Below, in pieces: positions 1 through 11,175 of a DNA stretch of 64,000 bases (position 1 is its first letter; each line of letters starts with the position of its first letter). A program made the translations under genes and the position numbers. The notes beneath the pieces were generated by a model. That model did not search any database and was not told the origin of the DNA. It saw nothing but the letters and a program-made list of their open reading frames with translations. The stretch is from Kryptolebias marmoratus (Eukaryota > Chordata > Actinopteri > Cyprinodontiformes > Rivulidae): assembly GCF_001649575.2 (NCBI RefSeq), contig NC_051431.1:5217551-5281550 (forward strand), read 5' to 3'.

Positions 1-1060
1 AGAGGCAATAAATATGAGCCAAATAGCAGCCAGTCAAAATGATCTGAAGCCAAAGAGTCAAGCTCTTACCATTCCTGGCACTAGTAATGGAAGACAAGTA
101 CTGTCCTATTTGTGGCAGGAGGATCCTTCTTTGACTTGGCTCTCGGGAGATTTTGTCTCACTTACACTGCATGAAGAAAACTGGCCCGTGAAGGCTTTGT
201 ACAAGATCTGGTTCAAAGTGGCAGCTGCCACTTCTTCAAGTAAATGTGGGACAAAAGCTTATTTCCCAACTGAGAACATTAACTAACTTCAAAGAGCTTC
301 GAATCAAATAAATAAGACAAGGGTTTGTGTGACATGTGTAAGTGGAACATTAGGTGCTTTTAGAAGAATAGGTTATTTTTGTTCTTAAAAATAAAGAAAG
401 AAAAAACACCTTAAAAGCACAACGCAGCAGAATCTTTGACAGCAAAAAAGAAAGAAAAAAAAATAAAGTGGTGCTTTGAGCTAAATGCCTACTTAATGAT
501 GGTAATATGCAATTCAGATATTCAGTTATAATCTTGACCATGCTCAGCATTTTAATCTAATAAATTAACTGAAACACAAAATTCTGTAATTGAAGATAAG
601 GAAGATTTCACAGATCTGCTCACTATGGCCATCATCAAGTAGAAATGCTAAATGTGGTTAATTAATGTATGAAGTACTCTAATTTTAAACTACTTCTGGT
701 AAAAAATTAAATTAAATTAAAACTAACAAATGGTGAGACCACTTTAGTCTCATTTGAAAATATTTGACTTAACAAATATGACAGGGAAATAAAAAGAAAT
801 AACCAAATGAAGTAATTTTATTTAACTTTTTTTAAATGGCCCGTCACTTCTTCAGTTCATCATTCATATCTGAGACAGAGAGGCTGATCATTCATGGTCA
901 GAAAAAAAAAAATACTTCTTTTAAACTGAGGAAGCTTACACAATTACTTCCAATTTGGCATCTGGTGAATTATATGTTTCCAGAAAAGTTGGAAAACTAT
1001 ATAAAAAAGGGTCATTAAAAACAAGAAGCAATAACTAAACAAATTTGAAAATAATTTAAA
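1..1060. other. Gene-free AT-rich stretch
   Basis: I see no supported gene here. A 90-codon open frame on the + strand at 14-286 has no recognisable domain and no splice or promoter context, so it is treated as chance. The rest is A/T-rich with short A runs. Confidence 0.6.
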
Positions 1061-1067
1061 CTGCCTT

Positions 1068-1450
1068 TCATGCCAGACTACGATCATCTAATGCTGAGAA
1101 ATGAGTTATGAGTTACAGCTGTTTTGGTCAAACTTTATAAAGGTCATGGCCAATCTTATGCATTACTGCAAGATCACTGTAGATGTACTTGCACTTGGGG
1201 TATGTGTTGGAGATAAAACTTAGCTACTACCACACCAAATTTCAGCTCAATATCTGTAATCCTGGCTGAGGTATTGTCATTTTTATGTTTGCTACAGTTG
1301 CTTAGCTGCGACAGCCATCTTGGATCAGGCTGACTCCAAAAGTTATTTGTAGATGTGCATCTAGTAATCACTTTCTGAGAGTTTTATTAAATTCTGCCCA
1401 GTGGTTTGTGGGATATTTTGATAATGATACAGACAACACACACAAACACA
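1068..1450 (+). repeat. Family P composite repeat, copy 1 (modules A-B)
   Basis: This is one of several related copies in the window. It carries the A module (CATGCCAGACTACGATCATC, then GAAATGAG and TTTTGGTCAAACTTT) followed by one B module (CTTAGCTACTACCACACCAAAT, CAGCCATCTTGGATCAGGCT, GACTCCAAAAGTTA, GTGGGATATTTTGATAA). It ends in a CA-rich tail, ACACACACAAACACA. The palindromic cap and second B module seen in fuller copies are missing. No coding capacity is apparent and the class is unassigned. Confidence 0.75.
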
Positions 1451-2032
1451 GGAAAGGGCAAAAGATATTATCACTTTTTTACTTGTAGAGGTGGGCAGTC
1501 ATTAGGATTATAGTTGAAGTAGTTAGGGTGTGATTTTACTCAACTCATTGAAACAGACTCCTTGGAGTCAATGACCTCTATAACACATTCATACACTCAC
1601 TGTTAGAATGTGTGGAAATCTAAATATAGAGCCGGTGATCAGGTCTGTTGTGTTGTGATGCATGTGATTGATGTTGACAGCTGAAGCACAGTGCTGTCAG
1701 GTCCATCTGAACCACATATAGAAGCACATGAGAAAGATTTTTCAGCTCTTGATCGGAGCCTGGCTTTCAGAAGCTCACATACGGGCCGGCAGAGAGGTGA
1801 ATTTCAAACTGCGTCCTCGCTGACTGAGTGCAAGAAAAAAAAAAGCTTGGGAGGCAGCTTTGCATTCTCAGAGATGTTGACTGCCGAAAGCAAAGATTTT
1901 CTAACAACTTCACCGACTCTCATGCAAGGTGATATGAAAATAAATACTGTCAAAGCTACCGCGAAAGAATCAGCATAATACAAAAGGTATTGTTTGACAA
2001 TTGTTCCTCTTCTACAGTCCTAATTCTGAAAA
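1451..2032. other. Gene-free stretch
   Basis: No gene is supported. A 95-codon open frame at 1691-1978 on the + strand lacks any recognised motif and is most likely chance. Confidence 0.55.
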
Positions 2033-3005
2033 TGTTGGGGCGTTGTGTAAAATATATAAGTAAAACCAAAATGCAATGATTTGAAAGTCTCATAAATCTA
2101 TATTTTATTAACAATGAATCATAGTAAACGTATCAAATGTTAATACTAAGAAATTGTACCATAAAAAAGTGAGGTAATTTGTATTTAAATCTCTAAATAG
2201 TTGGGACAGGGCCATGTTTACCACTGTGAAGCCTCCCCTCTTCTTCTCCCATCAGTCTGTAAACATCTAGGACCTGAGGAGAGCAGCTGCTGGAGGTTTT
2301 GGAGGGAATGTTGTCCCATTCTGGTCTGTTGGAGGATTTTAGCTGTTCAACAGTCCTCTTTGCTAGATTGTTTGTTTTATTATGCTCCAAATGTTTTAAG
2401 TTGGTGAGAGGTCTGGACTACAGGCAGGCCAGTTCAGCTATAAGACTCTTCGATTATGAAGCCACGCTGCTGTAATGGAACCAGAATGCGGTTTAGCACC
2501 ATCTTGCTGAAAAATAGAACACCTTCCCTTAAAAAGCCATCTGGATGGGAGCATGTTGTTCTAAAACCTGTATATACTTTTCTATACTTTTATATACCTG
2601 TATATACTTGTGCATTGATGGAGCCTTTTCTCCTGTAAGCTGCCCTTCCCAGAGGCACTAATGAACCTCAATACCATCAGAGAGGCAGGTTTTTGAATGA
2701 TAACAGGGCAGATGGTCCCTCTCCTCTTCAGTATGGAGGACATAGCATCTATGGTTTTCATACAGAAGTTCAAGTTTTGATTTTTCAGACCACAGAACAG
2801 TTTTTTTTTAATGTGTTGCTATCATCAAATTCAAAATTACCATTTTTTCCTTTCAAAAAAACAAAACAAACAAACAAACGAAAAACCGTTTCTTTAAACA
2901 TGATATGCTTGCCATGTTCCACTGTGAATAAAATGTGGGTTTATAAAAATTGCAAACCTTTGCATTCTGTTTATTGATTTACATTTTACAAAACATCCCA
3001 AAATT
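2033..3005 (-). mobile_element. Internally deleted Tc1/mariner-type DNA transposon
   Basis: The two ends form long imperfect inverted repeats. The left end (about 2033-2110) contains TTGTGTAAAATATATAAGTA and AAAATGCAATGATTTGAAAG. The right end (about 2925-3003), read on the - strand, contains TTTTGTAAAATGTAAATCAA and GAATGCAAAGGTTTGC. Between them, - strand frames give fragments typical of the C-terminal DDE domain of fish Tc1-like transposases: RTVEQLK near 2350 and QKPASLMV near 2680. At about 970 bp it is shorter than an intact relative (about 1.5-1.7 kb), so much of the transposase is missing. It is non-functional. A second relative lies at 7661-8065. Confidence 0.75.
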
Positions 3006-4309
3006 AAGGACAGTTTTCCATATCTGATTCCTCTCTTTAGTTTTAGACAAATACTTTTCAGTCAAAGCAAATCCATTCATTATCAGCATATCAAAAGGCA
3101 CCAATCTGTTTTACTTTAACCATGTTGAAACATTACAAGCAGATGATCAGTTGCTGCATCTTCACTTTGAAACTTGTTGTGATGACTTCTTTAAATCTTG
3201 GCAAAAACTCTTTGCTGTAATAAAAAGCAGCTCTAATGCTTCGTACTTTCATTTAGTCTAATCAGGAGAACCATGGTGCCCGAAGTAAAAATCTCCAAGC
3301 AGCACGTCCTGTAGACTTGTGTAACAGGAAGAGTAAATATTGAAGCATGTCGACAGAGCACCATGCTCACTGTGGCTGTAACCTGTGAACAGCATCAACA
3401 GCTGTTTTCACAATCCATCTAAAAATACCATCTGAACAACACAAAGCCAGACCTGCAACCACAGATAACTAATTAGGAAGGGAGGCCCAGAAGATCTGCA
3501 GGAATCATTTTAACTGTCTGAGCACAGTGACTGCATCTGAACCCAAATTCATTAGAACCGAGATGTGGGCAGCCCCTGTCTCTGGTGTGGTGGCGAAATC
3601 TAAAGAATCAATCTTTGTGGTCATAGGTCTGTTTCTGATAAGCCAGCTAAATTCTTAGCACTGGGACTCGGCGTGACACTGCAGCCTGAAAAAGCTTTTC
3701 ATTTCTGCCCGTGTTCATGATATGGTGTTTGGACTCTCAGGCATGAGAACACCGAGAGCTTTTTAAGAATTAACTTTCACACAGCAGTGATTCTATATGT
3801 AAAATAATTTATGAGCAACTTTTATCAGCGGGACAGGTGTTTGAGACACGTCTGAGGTGCAGTGAAGCCAAGAAATCCCAAGCTGTGTCTTAGATCGAAC
3901 TGACACGCTCATCTCTCTGCGATGCTGCAGCCCTGCACACTTGCTCCAAATACTGAGCAGGTGGTCCCTTACCTGCCACATTAGAAACGAGCTCTGACAC
4001 CGTAATGAGAATACACAAGACTATAGACCTCAGGAGTTTTTAGGCATAGTTTTGTCCAAAAATGAGCAGAAATCACATTGGAATATTATTATAATACTGT
4101 TAAACTTTAAAACAAAAAAAAAAGCAGGTGAGGATAGTTTGACATGAGATGGGAATTAAGTTGCATTATTCCAAAAAAGGCCAAAAGCTAGACGTCCTTT
4201 ATATGTGATTATTAAAACAACACATCTGTGCTAAGAGATTTTTACCATGAACATTTGAACTCCCCCTTTACTCTGTTTATTAGGTTAAAAAAAACAATGA
4301 GCTGATTCA
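3006..4309. other. Gene-free stretch, partly complex sequence
   Basis: No exon is supported. About 3240-3990 is richer in G and C and less simple than its surroundings, as conserved non-coding DNA often is, but nothing in the sequence proves this. Confidence 0.45.
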
Positions 4310-4600
4310 AAATTAGAACTACAGAAATTGCTTTTACTGCAACAGTACAGTGGAAGTACTGAACAAATGCTAAAACTTTGCTGAGAATTTATATTTAAAG
4401 CAAGCAGAACAGAGTCTGACATGAGAAGAACACAAGCTAAAAGCAGCAGAACGGCAGCTAAAAGCAGTGGATAAAGCAGCAGAGTAATAGCTAATATTTT
4501 CAAACCAGATGTTAAGTCTAAAATTAGCACAACAGTGGCTAAAACTAACAAAAAGATGTTAAAATAGGCAAAACTGTAGCAGAAAGCAAAACTCAAGATT
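4310..4600. repeat. Degenerate AGCTAAAA/AGCAGAAC minisatellite
   Basis: Imperfect units of about 16-20 bp recur, each combining a GCTAAAA-like and an AGCAGAAC-like half, for example ACAAGCTAAAAGCAGCAGAA and CGGCAGCTAAAAGCAG. Similar arrays are common in teleost genomes. The array opens a 103-codon hydrophobic frame on the - strand (4285-4596). That is a by-product of repeated TAGC/TTTT, not a membrane protein. Confidence 0.65.
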
Positions 4601-5487
4601 TTGTCACAAAAAGCAAAAGTTCACCATCTGATTTTATGCTGCAAATGAGTGAACAATAAAGTATGTACACCAAATAATATGTAACATAAGTACAAAACCT
4701 GCTTCATAAACTTGACCGTTTGTTCAGTTTTAAGTTTAGTTCACTGGTCTTGCTTCTTATTTACTTTGATTGAGTAACATCTTACACAGTAACTGTGGGT
4801 CGATCACAGAGTTCAAAAGTTGAGCAAAAGTTGAACTTGTCCAGCAACAATGCAAATTCCAGCCGGTCACCAACGTGTATCAGGATTTATTGTTACCATT
4901 ATACCAGAACATTAAGAACGCTGATGGTCGAACGTTGCAGCTGTGCAAACTTTACCTTTATATTTTTAGAGTGAGTCAATTACAGCTAATGCAGAAAAAA
5001 AGTTATACTGATAACTATCCTGTAGGATTTCCACAAAAGGTGTCCAGTATAAGAGGACCTTAGGTATGTCTTAAATTAGTTTAAAAAATAAAAAAAGTGA
5101 AGAGAACATTTCAAACAAGCAAGCAGACTCCTGAGTTGCATCTAATCAGCTGTTAACACAAGACAGATTATAAAACATACCACTGGTTCAAGGCCTTAAA
5201 ATGGTGATTGAAAGAAACTTGGTCCTGTAGTTCTTTCACCCAACCTCTGTTGTGTTAATTACACATCTTCTGTGGCTCATGATATTTTCATAATGTCCCT
5301 GAAAGCCAGACATACTAAGATATGCAGCAATTTCAAGACAATATTTGATCTTTTTTAGGCGGTAAAGTAATTACGGCTGAGATGTTCCTACATGTCAGTG
5401 TTTTGAATAATGAGTTTTAAAATTCCTTGCATTCTTTATCTAACCAGCTTCGAGAAATAAGGAGTAGATGAAACCATGAAATAATTA
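4601..5487. other. Gene-free stretch
   Basis: Nothing identifiable beyond AT-rich unique-looking sequence. Short open frames lack motifs. Confidence 0.55.
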
Positions 5488-5909
5488 AAGGCCTAGCATT
5501 CCTTAAAGGAATTATCACCACCCACGACCTCTCATATTGGTTTTACACTAAGATCATCTTATCTTAAGAAATGATGAAGTAAAAGTTTTGGTCAAACCAT
5601 GAAAACACAGTTATGTGCAATCTCAGGCAATGTTGTGAAATGTGTTGTGAATCACTCTCAGCTACAATCACATCTCATGTGGAAAATTGTTTGAGTTGTA
5701 GCCATTTTCTATTGGCTAATGCGTATTAGCTGTGGCTGCCATCTTGACTTGAACTGGCTCCAAAGTTAATCAATCGTAGCCGTCCATCCAATGATGACTT
5801 TCTAAAAGTCTCATTAAAATCCGTCCAGTTGAACATGAGATATTTTGCTAAAAGATCTTGGAGTATGTTTTCTGAATGAAACTTAGCTACAACCACACCA
5901 AACTTTAGC

Positions 5910-5983
<74 letters not shown>

Positions 5984-6150
5984 ACTGACTGAATTATAGC
6001 AATTTTCTTTGTGTTTTTCCCAGGTCAGTTGGCTGTGGTGGCCATCTTGGATTGGGCTGTTTGCAAAAGTTAGTCAACTGTAGATGTTCATGCAATAATG
6101 ACTTTCTGACAGTTTCAGTAAAAATCCATCCAGTGATTCATGGGATGTTG

Positions 6151-6181
<31 letters not shown>

Positions 6182-6185
6182 GCAA
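5488..6185 (+). repeat. Family P composite repeat, near-full copy (A-B1-B2)
   Basis: It starts with the palindromic cap (AGCATTCCTTAAAGGAATTA near 5496), followed by the A module (CTAAGATCATCTTATC, TTTTGGTCAAACCATG). A first B module follows (CTGTGGCTGCCATCTTGA near 5730, ATGAGATATTTTGCTAA near 5838). A second B module begins at about 5985 (TGACTGAATTATAGC, GGTGGCCATCTTGGAT) and ends in a (GACA)n tail at 6154-6183. The two B modules are tandem copies of about 250 bp. A microsatellite has expanded at the start of B2 (separate entry). Confidence 0.8.
5913..5983. repeat. (AT)n(AC)n compound microsatellite
   Basis: Roughly 26 AT units (5913-5965) pass directly into about 9 AC units (to 5983). 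It replaces the short CAATATCTGTAAAATTGACT segment present at this point in other copies of the host repeat, so it grew inside a family P element. Confidence 0.95.
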
Positions 6186-6439
6186 AAAACACCAAGGTCC
6201 GCCTCCCCCCAACCATCCAGCAGTGATAAAAACCTCATCAGCTGATCTCTCCACCAGCTGCCACTGAATGCATGGACTCCAAATTTATTTGAAGGTCAAA
6301 TTAAGGTTAAAGGAACAAATTGTCCCTCCCCCACTGTGCGTGATGGGGGGACAGTGACTCTGCATTATTACAATCAGCAGCTAGAAAACACCAAAGTCTG
6401 CATTCCGTTTTTTCCACATGCTTCCCAGAAGCAAACAGC

Positions 6440-7245
6440 TGAATGAGACGCAGCAGCGTCTCAGCGCGAGCTGACGGCGCGTGCAGCACGCAGGCACGTC
6501 TGCCCTTCAGCTGTGTCATGCAGGAAGTCCACACGTCCTGCAGGAACTCGTTCGCGCAAAACGAGGATTCTCTGGCAGCGGTTCGTTATTTTTTCATGAG
6601 CTGCACCTCATGTAACAACAGCAGCAGGTCGGGCGAAGGAAGGGGGGAGACAGAGAGGGGGGAGGGTTCCATTAACGCTTACTGCCGCCTCCTCACCCAA
6701 ACACACACAGGGGCGGAAGGAGACTTTCTGGTGGAAATGATCGCGTTTCGGATGTTAGTTAGTGGTGACTGGTTTGGTTTGATCTCAACGATGCCAGCGT
6801 AAAAGCCTGGCTCTGTCCTCGCTTCTGTCGTTTGAGCCGGGGCTTGATTATTTTGGTGACAGGTTGAGAAGAAAACCCGCAGTTTGAGCTCTTGTGTTTT
6901 TGTTTTGTTTCGTTTTTTTTACCTCCTCTTGAAGTCCTGCTCGTACTTTCTGAGAAGTGGATCCGTTTGCAGCAGGCAGCTGAACTCAGGAATAGAGATA
7001 TTATCCTCTCGGTCTGCCATGGTTTCTGCAGCCAGACCAAACCAATCGAGCTCCGACTGCAGCGGCGGAAGGTGACAGGAACGGGAGAGGGGCAGGGTGG
7101 TGTTTATCCGGAGACGGCAGCGAATCAGGGGGCTCCTCCGTCAGAGCCCGTCCCATTCCGTGTCCGCCCGGTCCCGCCCGGTCCGGTGCCAGCAGGCTGT
7201 GAGTCCAGCCGGTCAGAGAGGGGGGGGGACAGCTGATCCCAGAGC
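6440..7245. promoter_or_regulatory. CpG island, orphan candidate promoter
   Basis: This is one of only two strongly CpG-rich tracts in the window. CpG is dense at 6450-6600 (for example TCAGCGCGAGCTGACGGCGC) and again at 7060-7220, where GTCCGCCCGGTCCCGCCCGG gives GC-box (CCCGCCC) motifs. A donor-like GCT|GTGAGT lies on the + strand at 7199-7204 and an AAG|GTGACA at about 7070. Two + frames of 119 and 114 codons cross it but have no recognisable domain. It may be the promoter of a non-coding or alternative first exon. It lies about 21 kb upstream of the exon at 28591, so an alternative promoter for the same gene is possible. Direction is unresolved. Confidence 0.55.
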
Positions 7246-7660
7246 TGTGACTTTAAGATGTCCAAGGAATATCAGTCGATTTGTTCACTCAGAGCCTGCA
7301 GCTCTTAAAGGTTATGAATGGGCTTCTTTTGATAGAACCAAAAGTAATAAATCAGTTTAAAAAGATCCATCTTCAGAAAAAATGTTAGGCTCGTGATTCG
7401 CATAGTTTGGATATTTAATTATTTATTTTTAAGTATTGGACACTCTAAAGAATATTTTTTTAATAAACCCACACCTACTGTGTGAGTGTGTATTGTTGTT
7501 TTTTTTCTAGTTTACTTATAATACATATGTGAACAAAATTTTAAAAATATGTTAAACTCATGTTCTTGAGTTTGAATCTTATTTTCAGTAAAACTAATTA
7601 GCGAGGCATTACATTATTTGCATAATTAAAAATAAAACAAACAACTTGTAAAATGGAAAA
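7246..7660. other. Gene-free AT-rich stretch
   Basis: I see no gene or recognisable repeat. Composition returns abruptly to A/T-rich after the CpG island. Confidence 0.6.
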
Positions 7661-8065
7661 AAAAGTTAAGTAAAATGTAAATAAAAACAAAATGCAATGT
7701 TTTGCAAACCTCATAAACCCATATTTTTGCAACTGAATATAAAATGGTCCATTTTTCTTAAACTAAGAAAAGGGGGGAAAGAAAGGTCATTTTGAATTTC
7801 ACATCTGGAAACGGGACAGGGCCAGCAAAAGGCTGTGAAGGTGAGTGGTATGAAAAAGAAACACCTGGAGGAGCTTTTTTGTAGCCGATCGGGTTAATTG
7901 GCAACAGGTCAGTAAGAGTATAAAGAGCATTTTAGAAGAAAAGATGGGCAGAGGCTCATTGTGTCTAAAAAATGAGAAACTTCAGAATAATTGTTCTCAA
8001 TGAAAAATGGAAAGAATTTGAATGTCCCACCATTGTCATTGTGAAATGCTACATTCTGCATTTTT
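7661..8065 (+). mobile_element. Terminal fragment of a Tc1/mariner-type non-autonomous element
   Basis: The start (GTAAAATGTAAATAAAAACA, AAAATGCAATGTTTTGCAAA, CCTCATAAACCC) matches the terminal repeat of the element at 2033-3005. It continues with sequence typical of the autonomous relatives' 5' region (GGGACAGGGCCAGCAAAAGG, GAAACACCTGGAGGAGC, TTGGCAACAGGTCAGTA). The opposite terminal repeat is not seen, so this is a truncated or deleted copy. Confidence 0.6.
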
Positions 8066-9219
8066 CTAGTGATATTTTTTCAGTGCCCTTTGAAAATTAA
8101 AGATTATCTTAAAGAAATTGTCCTTAAAGTTGTGATGTTTGACAGGGTGGGAAGCTGAGCTTTGTGCAATGCTAAAACAGATTTTTTTTAAAGTATCATT
8201 TTACATGTTGTACTGCTTTTAGACATTGAACTTTAAACCACATGATGACATTTTACATGAGTTAAATGTGCCTATTATTCTGCTGTTTGATGCAGCAAAC
8301 CTTCATGGAAAAGAAAAGGTAAAAATATGAACAAAGTTAAACTTTAACAGAGTTTGTTGGGTGTCGAAGCCTGTTGTCACACAACTTCCTCTGACTGGAA
8401 CAAACTCACATGAACACAGCGTGAGCATCTGTGTGTGGCAGTGCTCAAGAACATTTTCTGCTAATCTGTTTCAGTGTAATGTGGCAAATTTATGCTTTTC
8501 TCTAAAAAAAAAAAAAATCAACATCCACTTCACTGGTACCTTCTCCTTTCTCTTTAATAAGCATATCTTTCCTAAACCGAAGGCTCAGACTGTTTGTTTA
8601 TTGCTTCAATAAGTTTCACCACAGATACAGTTACCTTCACAGAATCGGCAAGTGGAAGTTATTGAATTTGAGACAAATAACCTTGCAATAATAGAGCTTA
8701 AATTCTTCTAGGAAGAGGCTGATAAATATGCATGCTGACTGAAGACACCAAGCAGCTCTTGAGAGTGTTGTCCTTGTCACAAAATAAAACTGTCCTGTCT
8801 AAAGGTCACAAAGTGAGAGTCATTCGAAAGAGCCATCTGTTGGTAATGGATGGAACAGGGGTGTTACTGTCTACCACAGAAGGTTGTGCCAATAAATGCT
8901 GTCCCTTTGATTCATTGCTAAATAACAAATGTTTACAAGTATATGTGGAAAGACACAAAACCCAAGGACAATAATTGTCAAAAGCATTAGATTTAGCTAA
9001 ATAATCAGACATTAACAAGCTGTGGTAAGCAGCAGATTGATTTTATTTTGTAAGAGATAAAACTATGCTTCTCTTGTTGTTGCCATGTATTTTCGACAAA
9101 TTCTAAAAGTGAAAATAGTTGCGGGTTATTTTCCCTGCAAGTGTATTTTTGGTAATGGTAACCATAAAATAAGACAAATCAACATGAACCTGGTTGGTCA
9201 TTAATTTGTTACCAGGAGT

Positions 9220-9223
<4 letters not shown>
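8066..9223. other. Gene-free stretch with one copy of a 25-bp duplicate
   Basis: No gene is supported. Positions 8670-8694 are identical to 12260-12284 (see findings). Small frames at 8361-8612 and 8732-8974 lack domains. Confidence 0.55.
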
Positions 9224-9275
<52 letters not shown>

Positions 9276-9301
9276 ATAATAATAATAATAATAATAATAA
9301 C
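9224..9301. repeat. (ACT)n to (AAT)n trinucleotide microsatellite
   Basis: About 17 ACT units switch at about 9274 to about 9 AAT units. The low-complexity - strand frame across it (runs of Val and Leu) is an artefact. Confidence 0.95.
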
Positions 9302-10116
9302 ATTTGCGAAGCCTCACAGCTTTCAAGTCTAATATTAAAAGGTTAGTTCTAGAGGCAAAATGTCATTTTATTTTTTAAATTTATTTATACCATTTTTTTT
9401 GTTGTTGTTGTTAACGAAAACAAATTTTCCCTTGTTTTTTTTAAGTTTTGTGATTATGCCCAAATTAATGCGCAGGGATGGTAAATTAGAGAAAAATCTA
9501 ATGTTAAAAAACATATTACGATATAAAACTATTGAAAACAAAATAATAAAAAAGTTGTTGACAGGAATATGAGTTTGTGTTTGACATCATTAATGCACAG
9601 ATTTTAGCACTTCAAGCAGCAATATACCATTAATGCAGTATATCATTAAAATACAAAATACCATTTCACCTTTACTAATTTCCATTCAAAGAAGAGTCAG
9701 TGGAAAACAAACAGCCTTATGAGTATAGAAGGTCATGGTTGTACATCAGATTTTGTGCTGTTTATAATAAATAAGTAGTCAGACTCAGGAGGACTCAGTT
9801 TAACTCTCAGTAAATTAAAATATTACAAGACTGAATAAATTGCCCATGATGTATATTTTTTCTGATGTTTTTGAGTTGCTTCAAAATAAAATAAAAAAAA
9901 TGCATGCAAAATATCTAAAATATCGTGACATTTTTTCACATTGTTTTCATCCTTCAGTAGTTTGTGTGTGGGAGCAGGCAAAAGATCCTATTTATGTCAG
10001 AGAACCATAGCCTCAGTCTTGGGGGTTATTTCATGCAGTAGGCTGCAAACCAAACTGGAAACCCTTCACCCACCAGCTGCACTAAGTAATTTTGTCCAAA
10101 ATGGTTATTAACAGAA
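9302..10116. other. Gene-free AT-rich stretch
   Basis: I see no gene or classified repeat. It ends where the Rex3-like similarity begins. Confidence 0.55.
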
Positions 10117-10360
10117 CCTTACCAGTCTGTTGTGGTGAAGAAAGAGCTAAGCTGAAAGGTAAGGCTTCTGATTTACCGGTTGATAACATCCACTTCTCAC
10201 CTAAAGTTGTGAGCTGTGGGTAGCGACTAAAGGAATGAGATTGCATGTGGCTTAAAAGAGCTTCCTCCATAGAGTGGCTCACCCTCAGGGACAATGTGAG
10301 GAGCTCAGCTATTCGAGGGGAGTTCAGGGAACACTGTGCCTTCACACAGAAAGGAGTCCG

Positions 10361-11175
10361 TGTCAAGTTTAGTGGTATTCGTGACTTAAGATACAGACAC
10401 AGGAGCAGAAGACTAACTGAAAATTTAATCAAATAAAAAGTGACAACAAAAAAATACAAGAACACAAAAACTACAGAAAATGGCATGAAAATAAACCACA
10501 GGACCCACGTTGAGAAGAACCATCCATTTTCTTTTACCCGTTTTTCCTTTCCGGGTCACAGGGCAGCTGGTGCCTCCCTCCAGCACTGTGTGAGAGGCAG
10601 GGGACACCCTGGACCGATCACAAGTCCCCTCACAAAGCCACATAGAGACAAACGAGACAAACACACTATCACTCACACCTGGGGACAATTTAGTGCTGCC
10701 AATTAACCTAACAGGCATGTTTTTGGGCTGTGGGAGGAAACCGGAGTACCCGGAGAAAACCCACGCATGCATGGGGAGAACATGTAAACTCCACAGAGAA
10801 AAGCCTGGAGGCAAACCTGCTACTTTCTCACTGTGAGCGTACAGCTCTAACCACAGCGCCGCTGTGCCGCTGAGAAGAACTAGAAAACAACAATACAATG
10901 GAACAATGAGTGAGTAGAACCAGGGGTAAAAGTAAGCTGGGAGGGGTGAAGACTGAATGAGTGCAGCTGAGGCTAATAGGTGGATCAAAAACTGGTGTGT
11001 GCAACTAACTGAAGACAAGAATGACTGAGGGAAATGATGGCCAGTGACACTAGAAATACCAAAAGAACTGAAAACAAAACAAACACATGAAAATGTTCAA
11101 GTACAACAAAGAAAAACATGACTGAAAAAAGTAAACACAAACAAAGCTCAGACTGAAAACACAAAACTCATGACA
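10361..11175 (-). mobile_element. Candidate solo LTR (family X copy 1), itself interrupted by a SINE
   Basis: The insertion has TGTCA...TGACA ends (10361 and 11175), the TG...CA form of LTRs. It is flanked by near-identical 5-bp target copies, GTCCG (10356-10360) and GTCAG (11176-11180). Removing it restores an uninterrupted Rex3 sequence. Without the embedded SINE and its 10-bp duplication it is about 455 bp. On the - strand it resembles 48913-49317 and 59133-59545 (CCTCAGCTG, CTCACTCATT, CCCCTCCCAGC). No internal retroviral or retrotransposon genes are present, so it is a solo LTR or LTR-like element. The superfamily is not established. Confidence 0.65.
10521..10870 (-). mobile_element. Full-length tRNA-derived SINE with CATCC/GGATG tail
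   Basis: This 350-bp unit is flanked by a perfect 10-bp target-site duplication, TGAGAAGAAC, at 10511-10520 and 10871-10880. Read on the - strand it starts with GCGGCACAGCGGCGCTGTGG and a tRNA-like pol III promoter (A box TGGTTAGAGC at about 10844-10853, degenerate B box GGTTTGCCTCC at about 10807-10817). The conserved body contains GTGGGTTTTCTCCGGGTACT, CCTCCCACAGCCC and TTAATTGGCAG. It ends in GAAAATGGATG. The GGATG tail resembles the Rex3 tail, so it was probably mobilised by Rex3-type enzymes. Two truncated copies lie at 23726-23847 and 31432-31639. Confidence 0.85.

Noticed and set aside
4285..4596. 103-codon strongly hydrophobic - strand frame resembling a multi-pass membrane protein
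   Set aside because: It is produced by a degenerate AGCTAAAA/AGCAGAAC minisatellite, whose complement encodes Leu/Ala/Val-rich sequence.
9103..9303. Open frame with long Leu and Val runs
   Set aside because: It is translated from the (ACT)n/(AAT)n microsatellite.
10425..11018. 197-codon open frame on the - strand, the longest in the window
   Set aside because: It runs straight through the SINE head, body and tail plus flanking LTR-like sequence. Its residues come from repeat DNA and no domain is present.
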